From contig NC_053042.1 in assembly GCF_003473485.1 (NCBI RefSeq), positions 10,622,501 to 10,686,500 of the forward strand: a DNA stretch of 64,000 nt, written 5' to 3'. A model generated the notes under the pieces. It did not search any database. It saw only the letters and a program-made list of their open reading frames with translations, and was not told where the DNA came from. Below, piece after piece: positions 46,116 to 59,400 of the stretch; the first letter of the stretch is position 1; each line of letters starts with the position of its first letter. Source of the DNA: Medicago truncatula (lineage: Eukaryota > Streptophyta > Magnoliopsida > Fabales > Fabaceae). A program made the position numbers and the translations under genes.

Positions 46116-49100
46116 TCAAGTAAAATTAAACAAGCGTTTAGCAGAATCTAATGTATTAACTAGAAGCATAGTAACTGTCATAGGTCCAACCCCACCAGGT
46201 ACAGGAGTAATAACAGATGCCACCTTTATGACTTCTTCAAAGCACACATCGCCTACTAGACGATAACCATCCTCGCAGCTAGGATCCTGTCGCATTTTAT
46301 CCGTAGAAGTTTGGTTAACTGATTTAGCAAGCAAATATGAAAGAACATATGAAGTTGCAAATCACAAGCTCACCTCAACAGGAATTGTTCCAACATCGAT
46401 CACAGTTGCACCGGACTTTATCCAGTTCCCACAGACCAAATTTGGAACTCCGGCAGCTGAAACTACAATATCAGCTTCTGAGGTGATCTGTTCAGGGTTT
46501 TCTGTAAATGCATGTACGACGGTGACTGTTGCATGGTGTCTCTGCCAACATAAAAGAATGTATTACACCTAAAAAGAAATTTGTGGTGATACCATGATTT
46601 CATGCTTTTTAATAAAAGTTTAACTTGTATGCACAGTCAGAGTAAAAAATTTACACACACATCTCACAACGTAGATAATTGTAGAGAAGTTTTAGGAGCT
46701 GTTATAACAAAAGGGATATAAATGAGATATGATTGCATGTATGTGTAAAATAATTCTATAGTGACAATGCATACGGATTAAATCATTTACCTGCAATAAT
46801 AACGATGTTGGCAGACCAACAATATTACTCCTTCCTATCACCACGGCCTTCTTCCCCATAATCTCAACTCCAGATCTGATCAACAACTCAATGCAGGCCT
46901 TTGTGGTACAAGGAATAAACAATGGCTCCCTTCCTCTTAAAGCAAGATTTCCCATATTTACAGGATGAAAACCATCCACGTCCTTTTCAAGACATACAGC
47001 GTCTAGGATTTTTTCCTCGTCCAGATGCTGTCCCAAACATTTTGCAACAAATCAATCACAGTACAGCTTCGAATCCTGAACACAAGTGCTAATCCTCATT
47101 TGCCTAATTATTTATTATGAATGTCCATCTGACATGTAAACTTGTTTATTCAGAAGAAGAAGAAAAAAAAGAATATTGCATCAGCAAATGACTCCTCCAA
47201 ACAACAAAACTTAGAATTGTAGTAGATTGGTGTACTTTGATGTACTATCTCATTTAACCAACGACAGAAAACAATTCTACGTTCATCTTATTCTTCCCCA
47301 TTTTCATGATAATATTGGACCATAAATAATTATAAATGTTATTTCAAACAGGATCTATGCTAAAGCTCAGCAAGCGATGGGAGCTGAAAAAGTGTGTGAG
47401 AGCAAGTGTGAGAAATGGAAGATGACAGTCATGAGAATAGTAACCCATAAAATTACGGCAAAAAGTCACAGATTCAGAAATTACTTGTGGTAGAGGAAGC
47501 TGGACAAGAATCCCATGAATTGATGGGTCCTTGTTGAATCTCATGATAGCATTTTGAACATCAGCATCTGCACAATCGGTAGGTAATTCAGTCACCACAG
47601 ACTTCATTCCAACTTCCTCACAGGCAATTATCTTGTTGCGAACATAAGTAAGAGAATCCCTCCTCTGGCCCACCAAAATAACAGCTAACCCGGGAACTTT
47701 TCCTAGGCCTTTTTTCATTTGCCTTACCTGATCAGCTATTTTAGATCTGATTTCCGTTGCCATCAACTTTCCATCAATCACCGTAGCAGTTTGCTCATTA
47801 ACTGTAGCAAATTTCAATACAGTCAATAAAGTATCTTAAGGAATAAAATGAACAGAAGAAGCAAATTAAGAATGTACACTACGAGGAATAGAATGATAGC
47901 TTGCTGTAGCAAACTATTTATTTAGACATGGAAGCAAAACAATTTGCATCCACCCAAAACCCATAACTTAACTGACGTATAAACCAAGTTAACTAAAATA
48001 TCTAGCTTGATATAAGCTTATTAATCGCAACAATGTAGTTAACAAAATAATTTTTCTAATCTACGCAAGTATCTAATCTCAGCTGACGTTCCCTTCTCCA
48101 ACTGTATCTTCCTTTGGACCACATTATGCACTCGAGTATATGCCGACCACTTTATCTGTTCCTCCCATCTCAGCTGAGTATACTCCACCAATGATGCTCT
48201 AGGCACAAGATAGTAGTACTCCTACTCATCCCTTACAGGACTATCATCGTCAATCTCCTCCACCTCTACCACATGCGTCTTCACCTTCAGTACATACCTC
48301 CACATTGCAACTCCAAAAGATCCTTCTTCAACTCCATCCGCTACAGCCCAACCTCCTGAACTTGGTCTCCCTATTGCAGTTTGCAAAGGTATACGGTCTG
48401 CTAGATAATCATCTCTTCATTATGTTAGATTAAGCTATGATGGCTTGTCATCTTCGTATGTTTTTGTCTTTAGGTATCTATTCCTAAGACAGCATTATTC
48501 CAAAACAATTCCTAAGACTGCATGTAAAGCACTATAAGAGCAATGGAACTTAGGACCTTGCTTCTCTTCGTCTAGGGATGTAGACTGTTGGCTGTGTATG
48601 TTGATGTTAGTGTCATTTACAGGCAATGATCATCACGCCATTGCTTAGCTAAAACAATATATTTCTCATCACTTTTAGACAAAGGGTCAGGTAGGCTCCA
48701 ATGCTTCTTGAGATAAGGTACTATAATCCATGGGATGGCGGTGTAATTTCTCATAGAAGGATGTCATGGAAAATGTAGAGGAAATAGGTTCAAAAAATGC
48801 TAAACCTATCCACTTTATAGGATCCTAATGCCAAAATTCTACAAACCAGAGGGAGACACTTCCAGATCCAGAGAGATGCAAACGAATACTCATAAAACTA
48901 AATCATCTCATTGTCACTAACTAAGATATCTTGTTGTCAGTGTGGTAAGTCAAATTTTTAACTCGCCCTATGGAGGACTTCGAGACGATGTAAATCACAT
49001 CTTGAAGTATATCAAAGAAACTCCTCCAATAGGTCTTAAATTTGAAAACCAAGGTCATACTCAGTTTATGGGATATTTGTATGTTGATCGGGTATACTTC

Positions 49101-50317
49101 ACTACTAACAGGAGAACCACTTTTGGGGTATTGTATTTTTGTTGGGGGTAAGCTTATGTGGGTTCTACGTCGGACTACCTTTGAGTTGCCCACGAATGCA
49201 CCGTGAAATAAATTTAGAGGAGATACCCCCCCTCCTCCCAATTCTCTGCCACCAAACTCTGGAACCATCGCAACATGACATAATCTGAAAACGCATTGCA
49301 TTGCTTCGCAACAAGGTTATTAAGAAGCTCATCAATATCAGCCCCATCAGAATAACTGCTTTGCACCAACAAGCCAAAAACCCCAAAATGACTCAAAACA
49401 TCTGATTCTTGATAGAAGGTTAGGCCTAGGAGTGGAGGAAGAGGTGTAGAGATGGGGTGCGCAGAGGGAGATTGAAGGGGGGAGGGCTATGCTTGCAAAA
49501 GTCCATCAATAGTGTTTAGGGGTGCATTGTATTTGTGGGCAGAAAACTTATCCCTTGGAAAAGTAAGAAACAAACCATTGCTGCAAGGTCAAGCATAGAT
49601 ACATAATATCAAGCCATGGCATCATCTTCTTGTGAGCACATATGGCTCAAACAGTTAACTTCAAGAGCTTAGATTTGAGGAAGTTGTGCGAGATACTTAT
49701 TCAAATTCAGTATTTCACAAGACAAGAGAACTCAGCACATTGAGATAGATTTTTATTTTAGTAGAGATAAAAATTTATCATCAGACATAAATTTGTAAGT
49801 TCAAATTATCAATTGACATATGTATTCACCAAGTCTTTGATGAGTCTTCTTATCCGCTACACATGTAATAAGATTGGTGTAAGATCTATATCCTCCACCT
49901 GAGGCGGAGTATTAGAATTTATGTAAAGAAGTAGTTATGGTCTAGTAGTATCATGTAAATATAGTAAATAGGGTTATGTTAATGTTTGTATTTATTACTA
50001 CTCAGTTTATACTTAACATACCTACATTGTGTATGATGTAAATTAACTCATGCTTTCTCGCTTTCTTCTTTCTCAAACAAATAGCAATGAAATAATTGTC
50101 GAACCAAGGAAAAGAGATGCTTACAGCTTTTATGTATGTCAGGAACACTCTGACATGAAGAATTAGGAGTCCAGATGTCAGGAAGGTCCAGAGAAGCAAG
50201 AGCAGGAGACATTAAAATTTGGTCTGATTGATGGCCTTTCAAGGTGTGAAGAAGTCTTGTATTTTGTGGAAGACGCCTTCTTAGACAATTCAGCCATGTG
50301 ACTGCTACTAAGCCCAT
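46116..50317 (-). CDS. FOLD1: Bifunctional methylene-THF dehydrogenase/cyclohydrolase, mitochondrial type
   Basis: Catalyses oxidation of 5,10-methylene-THF to methenyl-THF and hydrolysis to 10-formyl-THF in one-carbon metabolism. Exons: 50317-50125, 47801-47485, 47027-46791, 46541-46374 and 46286-46116; phases close to 361 aa. The first 60 or so residues ([19 protein letters not shown], then [13 protein letters not shown]) are Arg-rich and Ser/Leu-rich, fitting a mitochondrial presequence as in Arabidopsis FOLD1. Catalytic Tyr117 and Lys121 sit in [30 protein letters not shown] (NADP loop) and [12 protein letters not shown] are the family signatures. [13 protein letters not shown] and [18 protein letters not shown] favour FOLD1 over the plastid paralogues. 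Intron 1 (2.3 kb) contains copia debris on the other strand. The frame stays open upstream of the ATG to a possible acceptor (CTACAG) near 50352, so a 5-prime UTR exon further upstream is likely. Confidence 0.93.
48060..49240 (+). mobile_element. Ty1/copia pol relic in FOLD1 intron 1
   Basis: Plus-strand frames give [19 protein letters not shown] then a stop and [19 protein letters not shown], matching the copia linker between integrase and reverse transcriptase. At 48960-49150 [20 protein letters not shown], then [17 protein letters not shown], match the copia segment before RNase H. The reverse transcriptase in between is deleted or scrambled. A GAGGCGGAGTATTAG motif at about 49901 resembles a polypurine tract followed by LTR sequence. 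Confidence 0.7.
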
Positions 50318-51649
50318 TATACTTGTCAAGGTGACATCAACGCCACTTCTATCTGTAGCAAAGGTTATTGGAAAATTAATTCTCTCTCCTTCTCTTCATC
50401 AGTCCATACAATGTTTGTAAGGAACACTAAGTGATGGAAAGAAAGAAAAAAAAAAAGCCTTGTCCATTTTATAAAGATATAACACTGATATTAAATAAAC
50501 CAGGAAGACAGTGAATGATGACATTGGAGAACCATCCTTATTGATTGTAAGGATAATAGAAGACAAACTTATTTTTCGAAGAAATAAAAATTACATTTCT
50601 TTCCTCATGGTTACAACAAGCAATTAGCGTAACTAAGGATTGAATAAATAACGGCAGGTTTTTTTCACAGCAACACTCATTTAGTGTTTTTTTTTTTTTT
50701 TTTTAAAACAAACACTCATTTAGTGTTAAAATCCTCAATACCTATCATTTGAAATGTTTTACTCAAAAAAAATCTGACAAAATAAATTGATGAAACTATA
50801 TGTTTGCCTTCTCTGCCTAAATACCCATCTTCTTGTTACTTTGTTTTCCACCACAGTGCCTATCAAGTGTAGGAACACCGACTTTACTTTATCTAACAAG
50901 GTCATGGCAAGGACATAAAACGATCTGTTAAGAGTTTATAACTGGGAGGCATCCCTCACTCTACAAGCCGGTTTGTAGGGATTAGGTTAGGCCCAACCCA
51001 AATTCTAAGATGAATAAATTTATGTTTTGAAACCACACAATCTTTACATGAAAAAGTTACAGGAAAATTATAGACAGAGCATAGTATGTAATGGAAACAG
51101 GTTCAGATTCAGAACGAATCAGCAGAGAGACAATAATCTGATCAGATAAGCAAATGACTTCTGAAAAATCTAAATTTTTTACTATTGATAGCCAACTCAT
51201 AGACAAACAAAATGCGATTGTTCTCGTTTGAAAATTCAACGCCAAGAATTCAAGTAAAAACGCATACTTAGACTGATTTACACGGCATTTTCCAACAATA
51301 CCCAATTTTCACTACATATATTCAAACACAGTATTACATGCATACATTTAATCACATTTACACCATCAAAAGCTATGAAGCACTGATACAGACAACAGAC
51401 ACAGACACTAATAAAAATTTAAAAAATGAATTAATTTAAAGTAATCACACATGTCAGTGTTGGACACCAGACATATCTTCTATCAAAATTGTCGATGCTA
51501 CATTCATCAAAGCCAACTAGAGTACAAAAACAGAGACAAAAATCACCTTTTTTTTTTTTTTTTTTTTTCCTTCATAATTTGTTATGTTATGTAACTAAAT
51601 AAATAATACAAACAGAAGCAACATTGGATACATAAAGTATACCTATTGG

Positions 51650-51770
51650 AATAGGAAAACAGTACAAATGCAGAGATGCGCTTTGGTTAGCTCCACGGCG
51701 GCGATAGATATGAACTCTGGTGGTGCGGCGCACGTGAGGAAGAGACAGATAAGAGTGTGCGTGTGTAAAG
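51650..51770 (-). other. Possible 5-prime UTR exon of the FOLD1 gene
   Basis: A GC-richer stretch whose minus strand ends in the good donor CCAATAG|GTATAC at about 51644, opening an intron that could be closed by CTACAG|ATAGAAG near 50352, just before the FOLD1 ATG. Supported only by splice-site fit, raised GC and position. A transcript would be needed to confirm it. Confidence 0.35.
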
Positions 51771-51870
51771 AGGGGGTGGCCGTGTATAGTTTAGATTTAA
51801 TATTGAGAGAATGATTGAATCCGAACCATTGGATTTGAGAGTGTTGGAAGAGGTTTACGATATCAAAATC

Positions 51871-52129
51871 GAGTAAACCATCAAATTGATCTCCGTCTTT
51901 ATAATAAGTCATTTTTAAATTAATCTCCGACTTTATTAATATTTCAAACTAGTCTTTGTTATTGTCAAAAGTTTCTCAATTAGGTCCTTCGTCATGTGAC
52001 AAAACATAAAGAAATAGACCTTATTGAGAAACTTTTGACAAAGACAATGACTAATTTGAAATATTAATAGAGTTATGGATTAATTTGACAATGTCTTACA
52101 AAGACATAGACCAATTTAATGGTATACTC
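51871..52129. mobile_element. 259-bp MITE with 10-bp target duplication
   Basis: The arms GAGTAAACCATCAAATTGAT and ATCAATTT-like inverse on the right (CCAATTTAATGGTATACTC) pair imperfectly. A second inverted pair (CAAAAGTTTCTCAATTAGGTC / GACCTTATTGAGAAACTTTTG) lies inside. TATCAAAATC is present at 51861-51870 and 52130-52139. The duplication length fits a Mutator-like MITE, although the termini do not resemble the GGNTTAA group. Confidence 0.82.
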
Positions 52130-52314
52130 TATCAAAATCTTTAAGTTAGATAAAATTATAATATCTATTGAAAACTCATACAAACAATGGAGGAGTCGGA
52201 GTTTGAACCACTATCACAATGTTTGACCTTATAATTTGAACATTTTTATCGGTTGAAGTAACACTACCGTACCGGGAAACATAAACGAGATAACACTACA
52301 TAACATGATTTAAC

Positions 52315-52500
52315 CAAAAGCTAGCTATGTGGGGCTTCCATTTACCAAAAATTGATAAAGAACTTGTAAAGATGCAAACACACATCCATGCAATCCAGTT
52401 TTAATAAGAAACTCATCTTACACAGCATAAAATCCAGATATTCTCAATTAACTGAATCATAAGCTTTATCAAAATGCAATTTTAACAACATGCACTCTTT
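52315..52500 (-). mobile_element. LINE reverse transcriptase fragment
   Basis: The minus frame reads KECMLLKLHFDKAYDSVN, stop, EYLDFML, matching the reverse transcriptase motif K.DFEKAYD.V.W.FL of plant LINEs. Frameshifts follow. No ends were found. Confidence 0.65.
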
Positions 52501-54420
52501 TGGACCCAAGATTTTGTCACCATCACAACACTTCCTCCCTAAAAGGGGTTCAAAAGTGACTCCACCTAGGCTTGATCTTGCAGTCATTTCTCTGAAAAAT
52601 TATTTTCAAAGTGATCCTCAACTTCACATTTTATTGCGTCAATACTCTCCAGCCATAATATTTCAACTAGATCACACAGTTGGTCAGAAATCTCCTCCTC
52701 TGACTAGCCGTCAACCTTCCAATGTTTAAAGATCATTCCAACAACAAGAATTTATTTATTATACTCATTGCACTTCCATCAAGGCGAAACATAATGTACT
52801 TTAGTATAAAAATATCTACGGATAGAGCAATTCTTGTATGGACACAAACTCAAATCAAATTTAATTGAACACACACATAAATATAAGAAATTAAAAGAGA
52901 AATTATTTAACCACATCATTTAAATCTATTCTCTTTTAATTTTTATGATTTGTGAATGTATTACTCCTAACTCTGAAAGATTCAAGTTTATAAAATAGAA
53001 AAAGTATGAAAAACACGGATAATTAATTAAATGAAAAAAAAATGAAGTACTTTAAAATGAATTGTGTGTGTTAATTTGCCTACCTACAATACAATGGATC
53101 AACAAAACAAGTTGGTGGTGATGACATCAACATGGAACATGATTAGGCAACCACTAAACAACGTACTACCATGATAGGAACAAGCACATATAACCTTAAT
53201 AGTAATTCTTGTCTGTAGTGGAGTAGTGGCAATTACGGCGAATGTTGATTTGGCTACAACACCACCTAAAAGTAGAGTGAAAGAAAAGTGCACTTAATTG
53301 TGTGTGAGATCGAGATCAACCTGGAGTCTAGAAGATTTTTATTTTTTTATTATGATTAGAAAAAACTAATTTTTTAATAGAGAGTTTCATCCTATCTAAT
53401 GTTCGTAACCATACAGTATTAATATTGTAACTTTGTTAGTTTTTATGTTCAAGGTAAAGATCGATCCTTCATCCTTATCTTATTAACCCATTCATAATGC
53501 AAGTTTTTACCTTACCTATTTTAGATATTTTTTGCGGGTGCACAATAAATATATACACCCTAATTACAACTGAATTGACCTTGATATTTCAGGTATATGC
53601 TAGACCTCGAGTGGTTTTTTAGTGGTGTTCGGAATTCAAACTTTAAATCTTACATGTATTATACATTGTTCTTATAAACTAAACTAAATTCATGAGGACA
53701 ACCTCAAATGATTTTTAGAAGTGGATGTTTACATATATGTTTCAATTTATATAGAATATGAATTATTCTATTCGTTGTAATGTTGTTCGGTAATGGTATA
53801 ATGGAGGCTCAATGGAATTGCTGACACACTTACACACCCATCCACCTAATCATGGAATGGCAGAATCAAAAATATAGAAGTTTTTACAATGGAATCATGC
53901 ACAAATAAAATGAAATGTTTTCTAATCATTAGATTAATAAATTATATCATATTCTATTTGATTTAATGATTAAATTTATTGATTTAATGATGCAAAACTT
54001 ATTTACTTGTGCATCATATTATTTGTCGATTACAATTATTTGGGCATGCAAACACAGAGGAATATTTATTATTTTATTATTTTCTTAAAAAAGAATATAT
54101 ATTATTGATTTTTTTGTTCAACATTTTTTTAGATATTTGCGTGTGTATAATTTTTTTTTTTTGAGGGAATATGCATGTGTATAAATGATATGCTAAAATA
54201 GTTGTGATTATTCAAAACTCCACCCGACAGATTATATATGAAAAATTTTATGATGAAGTCATGAGAATTATTTTAAAATTTCGATTTTAAATTTAATGTC
54301 ATTTGATTTTTGTATATTTTCGAATGCGAATAAGTAGTCGAATATACACAATTCAATGAAAATATGATAAAGCTAACACAAACATAATCCTTATCCTGAA
54401 TCCTTCATTTTTCTATTTTT
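52501..54420. other. Intergenic, nothing assigned
   Basis: A proline- and serine-rich open frame at 52490-52729 (LPKRGSKVTPPRLDLAVISL) looks more protein-like than its surroundings, but I do not recognise it and it lacks flanking exons. The rest is AT-rich without features. Confidence 0.4.
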
Positions 54421-54425
54421 TTGAA

Positions 54426-54720
54426 TTAGCAAATTTTATTGAAAAGCAAACCCGTACAAGACGCACAAGCTGCAAAATCGTAGAAAATTACAAAGGTTCC
54501 ATATATAAGCCGACATCTTAACCCCAAACACACACTACAGAAGCTAAAACTCTTGCCTACTGACAAGATCCCAACAGCAGCAACACGTTGCTGGCCCAAA
54601 GGAAAACATGCAGCAACCGCCGCCAGAACAGCCCCCAAAAGCCCCAAAACTAGGAACAACAGTTAGCAAGCAGAAAACAGCCACCAAGAAAAGATGAAAA
54701 ACAGCAGCCACCGCCCACAC
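54426..54720 (-). mobile_element. LINE 3-prime tail
   Basis: The minus strand ends CAATAAAATTTGCTAATTCA followed by a run of A, and the preceding about 250 nt are G/T-rich and domain-less. The same terminal motif (AATAAAATTTGCTGATTCA plus poly-A) closes the insertion at 61603-61686, which has a clear target duplication, so both are likely tails of one LINE family. Confidence 0.6.
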
Positions 54721-54788
54721 TAACTTATTCTATTGGTTAAACAAAACAACTTTTTCAAAAAAGTCAGTTTCTTGACTGCACCGTAGAA

Positions 54789-54798
<10 letters not shown>

Positions 54799-54821
<23 letters not shown>

Positions 54822-54822
54822 A
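54799..54822. repeat. (TA)n microsatellite
   Basis: About 12 TA units in the intergenic region. Confidence 0.9.
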
Positions 54823-55459
54823 GTATTTTTGACATCACAAAACAAAACATCAACTTGTGTGACATATATTGGATCATCTATCCATCAATCACTCAACTTC
54901 AATTAATATTCTGTTTCCATGTTAGATTAGATGTAATCTTTGCTTTAACATTTTTTTTTTTATGAATATTTCGGTGTTCTAGAATTTTATTTAATAAAGT
55001 ATTTATCATTCAATTATTTGATAACACATAATTTTTTATTTTTAAATGTGGTTTATGTTAAATTAATTTTACCTTGCGGATATGGAAGATTTTTTATTTA
55101 TTTTAAGAAAAATACTATTCATAGCGAATAGTTTGTCCCAAGAGAAGCTGATATGTCTTGGTTTGAACGTGTATTCTGCTGGTTTTCCGTCAAAGCAACA
55201 GTTTTGATTGGCCAAAATTGGTTTTCGGGAAGCTTTCTTGAGAATTATTTTTGCATGATATAACAATACTCCTATTTTAAATTGAGAATCTATTGTAGTT
55301 TAATAACATATCATAATTTTTTTTTATACTATTCGGTACTACTCTTTTATCTTTTAGACCCTAATCATCATCACTTTTTTTTTCTTGATGTATCAAGGAA
55401 GGGTGATTTAGGATCAATTTTAACCAAGAATTACCCTTCAAAATTGTTTTTCTCTTTTA

Positions 55460-55873
55460 AGTTAAGTAGGTGATTTTCATGTTCTTTCTTTCTTTTATGT
55501 GATTTCTTAGTCTTACCACATTGTTGTTTGTTTTGATTTTTCGTCTTTGTGCAGCGTGTTTTTGATTTTGTCTCAGTGCGGTGTTTAATTCATTCATGTT
55601 GAAAGATTAGTTTCGATCAATTGCGAATCCAATCAATGACTTTGGAGTAGTCAACGTTGTAGATTCGCAGACATACGTATTTAAAATTTTTGAATATAGT
55701 CATATTTGTAGATATATGTACTTTGTCGTTCTATGCTATTAATATGGATGCTGTGAGTTTGTTCGGAGATTCATAACATTTTGTTTTTAACGACTTTGAA
55801 TTTTATTGTATCGATGTACTCAATAAATTTGAATGAATAAATATCGCTTCTTTTTATAAAAAAAAAAAAAAAA
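55460..55873 (+). repeat. Dispersed repeat, copy 2, ending in poly(A)
   Basis: Related to 19300-19750. The closing part (TTGAATGAATAAATATCGCT then a T-run and 15 A) looks like a retroelement 3-prime end with AATAAA signals. Confidence 0.55.
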
Positions 55874-56467
55874 TTAGCATCTTCATTTAAATTTATTGTT
55901 AACACATTGAATTTTCTTATGCTAATTCTAATTTTTTCTATTAAGTTCAAATTATAAATATTGTTTAAGGTATTCAAATCTTTGATTACTAAGATCAATC
56001 ACATATTTTTTTTGGAGCTTTAACTCTTTGGTTTGTAGAGCTTTGTGCCTTTGGTAGTGTGGAGTTTGATCAAGAATTAAGTTAAGTCGAATCAATAATT
56101 ATTTCAGAAAGGATTCAAACTCATATTCTTTCAAACGGGTTATTCTTAATTGATTAAAATTCGTTAACTATTAGTATTCAATTGCTCTACCCAATAAACC
56201 ACACATTAATATTTATTTTAGCATATATGTAAATACAATAAAGAGAAAGGAAACCACAAAATAGGGAGAAAAACATTACTTTATTTATACTCTTAGTTTC
56301 AGAAACATAGAAGTAAAGTTAAACAAAAAAGAAAAGCAAAAATATATGAAAATGCATCCCTAAGGGCATTGGGAAAGATTAGTACAAGTGCACAAAATCT
56401 CTCTTGATTTCATTTAAGTAGGAAAATTGGTGATGATGTTAAGTCTAAAGGTACTATGATCTTGCTC

Positions 56468-59400
56468 TCATGGTTTGACATTCATTCCAGCAACCTTCAT
56501 GTCTTTAGGAACATTGACCTCAATACTTTCAAAAATGTCTGACCCTGTTCTTGTACCATCCTTAATTGGCAATTCTTGTCCCTCACTTTTTGGTGCATCA
56601 ATTGTATTCACACTGTCTTTGCTTTTCCCCCATACCACAGTGTAAAGTCCACACACAATGATAATAGCTCCAATTATACTACAAATCACATAAAAAAAAA
56701 AGTTCAATTAGCAACATATTTGAGTTTTGGCTTTCTTGTTTTTATATGCTACTTTAAATTTTTAAAGAATTGACATTACATGTTTTCTTTATACACCTCA
56801 TTCTCTTTAATCTAATAAAAATGAGACACATGAAGAAAAATTGTATCTTTATTTATTGTAAGTGTCAATAGTATGTTTATTATTTTTGTGTCACTTTTTG
56901 ATTGGACCAACATAAAAGATATAATAAGTTGAGAAATGCATGAGTCTAATATAGCCAAGACCTATTATTTGTGAAAGAGAGGCATAAGGAGTGAATATCC
57001 ACACTTACATATAAACACTATAATAATATGAAAAAATTGAAGTATTAAATATAATCATGTATGTCTGTGTCGTATCAATGTCAGATATGTGTCATATATT
57101 TTAGACACGTTTCCGATATGACGTTGAGTAGGTCAAAATCATTTGAACAAAATAACAACTACTAATGTATGACACAAACAATAAGGACATGTAATTTGAT
57201 CATCCAAATTGTAAATTGAAGGGGTGTATATAAAGTAATAACCAATCAAACAATGTATACCTTCCCAAATGTGTTTGCTCAGCCAAGACAATGGAACCCA
57301 ATGCAGCAGTGATAATCATACATAAAGGACTGAAAGAAGTAACAAACACAGGGCCACGTTCTCTTGTCACAACTCCTTGTACATAGTAAGCCATTCCAGA
57401 GCACACAATACCCTACACATCACAACTTCTTAATTAATCACCTTAATGGTTTTAATTGTTAGTTTAATTAGGCTAATTAATGAAAAAAATAAGTACTTAC
57501 AGAGTAAACACATGCAAGAAGCCTAGAGTCAAAACCTATGGCCCAAACACTGAAGTCACGTTCAAATATAAGAGTTGCAATTCCACCTTCAAAGATACCC
57601 AAAAAGCAAATCCAAGCTGTCATTGAGAGCTCTGCTGGGTACATCTTTAGGGTAAAAGACTGAAATTCACAAGGTATATTATTAGTTCATGCACATTTTC
57701 CATTGATTTAATTAGACCTAGTTTCTTGCACTTAATAAAAATCATAACTAAAAAAATAAAATTAGTAACAAAGATAAATTTGTCACTAAAACGTTTCAGT
57801 GACGATGGTAAAGAAAAATTGTCACAAAAACGTTTGAGTGACGATGGTAAAGATAAAATCCAAAAATCTTGAAGAAAATATTTGAATATAAATAAAGTGT
57901 TAGGGTATGGTTAGTGATTAATTATTATACGTACTTGTAAGATAAAGAAACTAGCCCAACCACCACAACTAGAAATGAGCATTATAGTGCCAAGCACAAA
58001 GTTTTGTTCAGTTGGCTCAGTGGTTCCACTTTCATGTTGGTTTGATGATTGTCCCTTAATGATCTGAAAGGCAGGACCTTTGTACAATGTCATAACCATT
58101 GCTCCTGATACAGTTACTACTGTTCCAACTATCTTTGCTATGCTGTGAATTTTTTTCAAGTTAACTGTTTCTAACCTGCATGCCATTAAATTACAAACTT
58201 AGTTAAAGATTTTGATAATTCGAAACTCGGTTGATTAAGTACAGTCTGATCAATGATTATTAGAACAAGAATTTAAATTTATATTCTCTCGAATGAATGA
58301 CACAATGCACACCTTGAAAGTTTATTTTTTGTTTCATAAACATAACTTAGACATGAACATATTCTTTGTACAAAAAAGACATGAACATATTCTTTTATTT
58401 TTTTTGTATGTGACAAGAACATGCATGAGCATATTCTTAAAGAGTGTGAATATGACACAATATAGCTACTATTGTTCCTATTGAGTTTAGAAGATAACTT
58501 TTCTAATTAATCTCATAAGCATGAAAAATTTATTTGGCATGATTTGTCTTCAAATTCATTGTGTATTTTATTGATGAACTGAATTAATCCTATAAAAATC
58601 TTACTTGAGCATTAATTTACATTTAAAGATTTCAAGCATAGTTTTAGTAATTCTTTGAAATGAGAAAGACACATTAGAGGATAAGAAAATTGATGTCACA
58701 TGTACATGTATAAAAAATCATGAATGTAATTAAATTATTTAATCATTGATTTTTTTTTTTCTTCATTTAAATGAGCTAAGTGCCAAAATTTTGATTATTC
58801 ACTCCATCAACCACAATGCACTTTCATAATATTTTTGGACTCTAGCCATAAATGCAACTAGCTTTTTTGTGATTACTTAAGCCCACACACTTCCATTATA
58901 ATTAATATTATGGAGAAGTGATTGAAGCTTTTAAGTCACCTGAAAATGATTGCCATTATAAAAGTAATTGCTGGCAGAATGTTAACAGTGGCAGATGCAA
59001 ACGTTGTTGAGGTGTTCTTCATTCCCAAGTTGTACAAATTTTGATCAAGCACTGGCCTGTTTAAAAAAAAAAATTAAATTATTAGAATACAAATTCTAAA
59101 AAATAAAATATTATACAATAACATGTACTATATATCCTTAAAAAGAGTACTATTTTACATGTAACTTCTTATACAATTTTGTAAGATAAAATCCAAACAA
59201 AATCTATGAAAATAAAAGTTATTTATCACTTATAAAGTAAGGTATATCTCAAAGTACAAAAGACGTGTGCCTAATTTCCTAATTTGGGTTGAAGATAGAT
59301 TCCTTAGAGTTTCTAGCTTTGATGCTTTTCATCATGTACTTAGATTTTTAAGCCCATCCAAAATTAAAGTAACGAATCCTCAAATATAGTTCGTACTATA

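Noticed and set aside
54426-54659. 77-aa minus ORF with a hydrophobic start (MFLVLGLLGAVLAAVAACF)
   Set aside because: It lies in a poly(A)-ended LINE tail and has no family support, so the signal-peptide look is judged coincidental.
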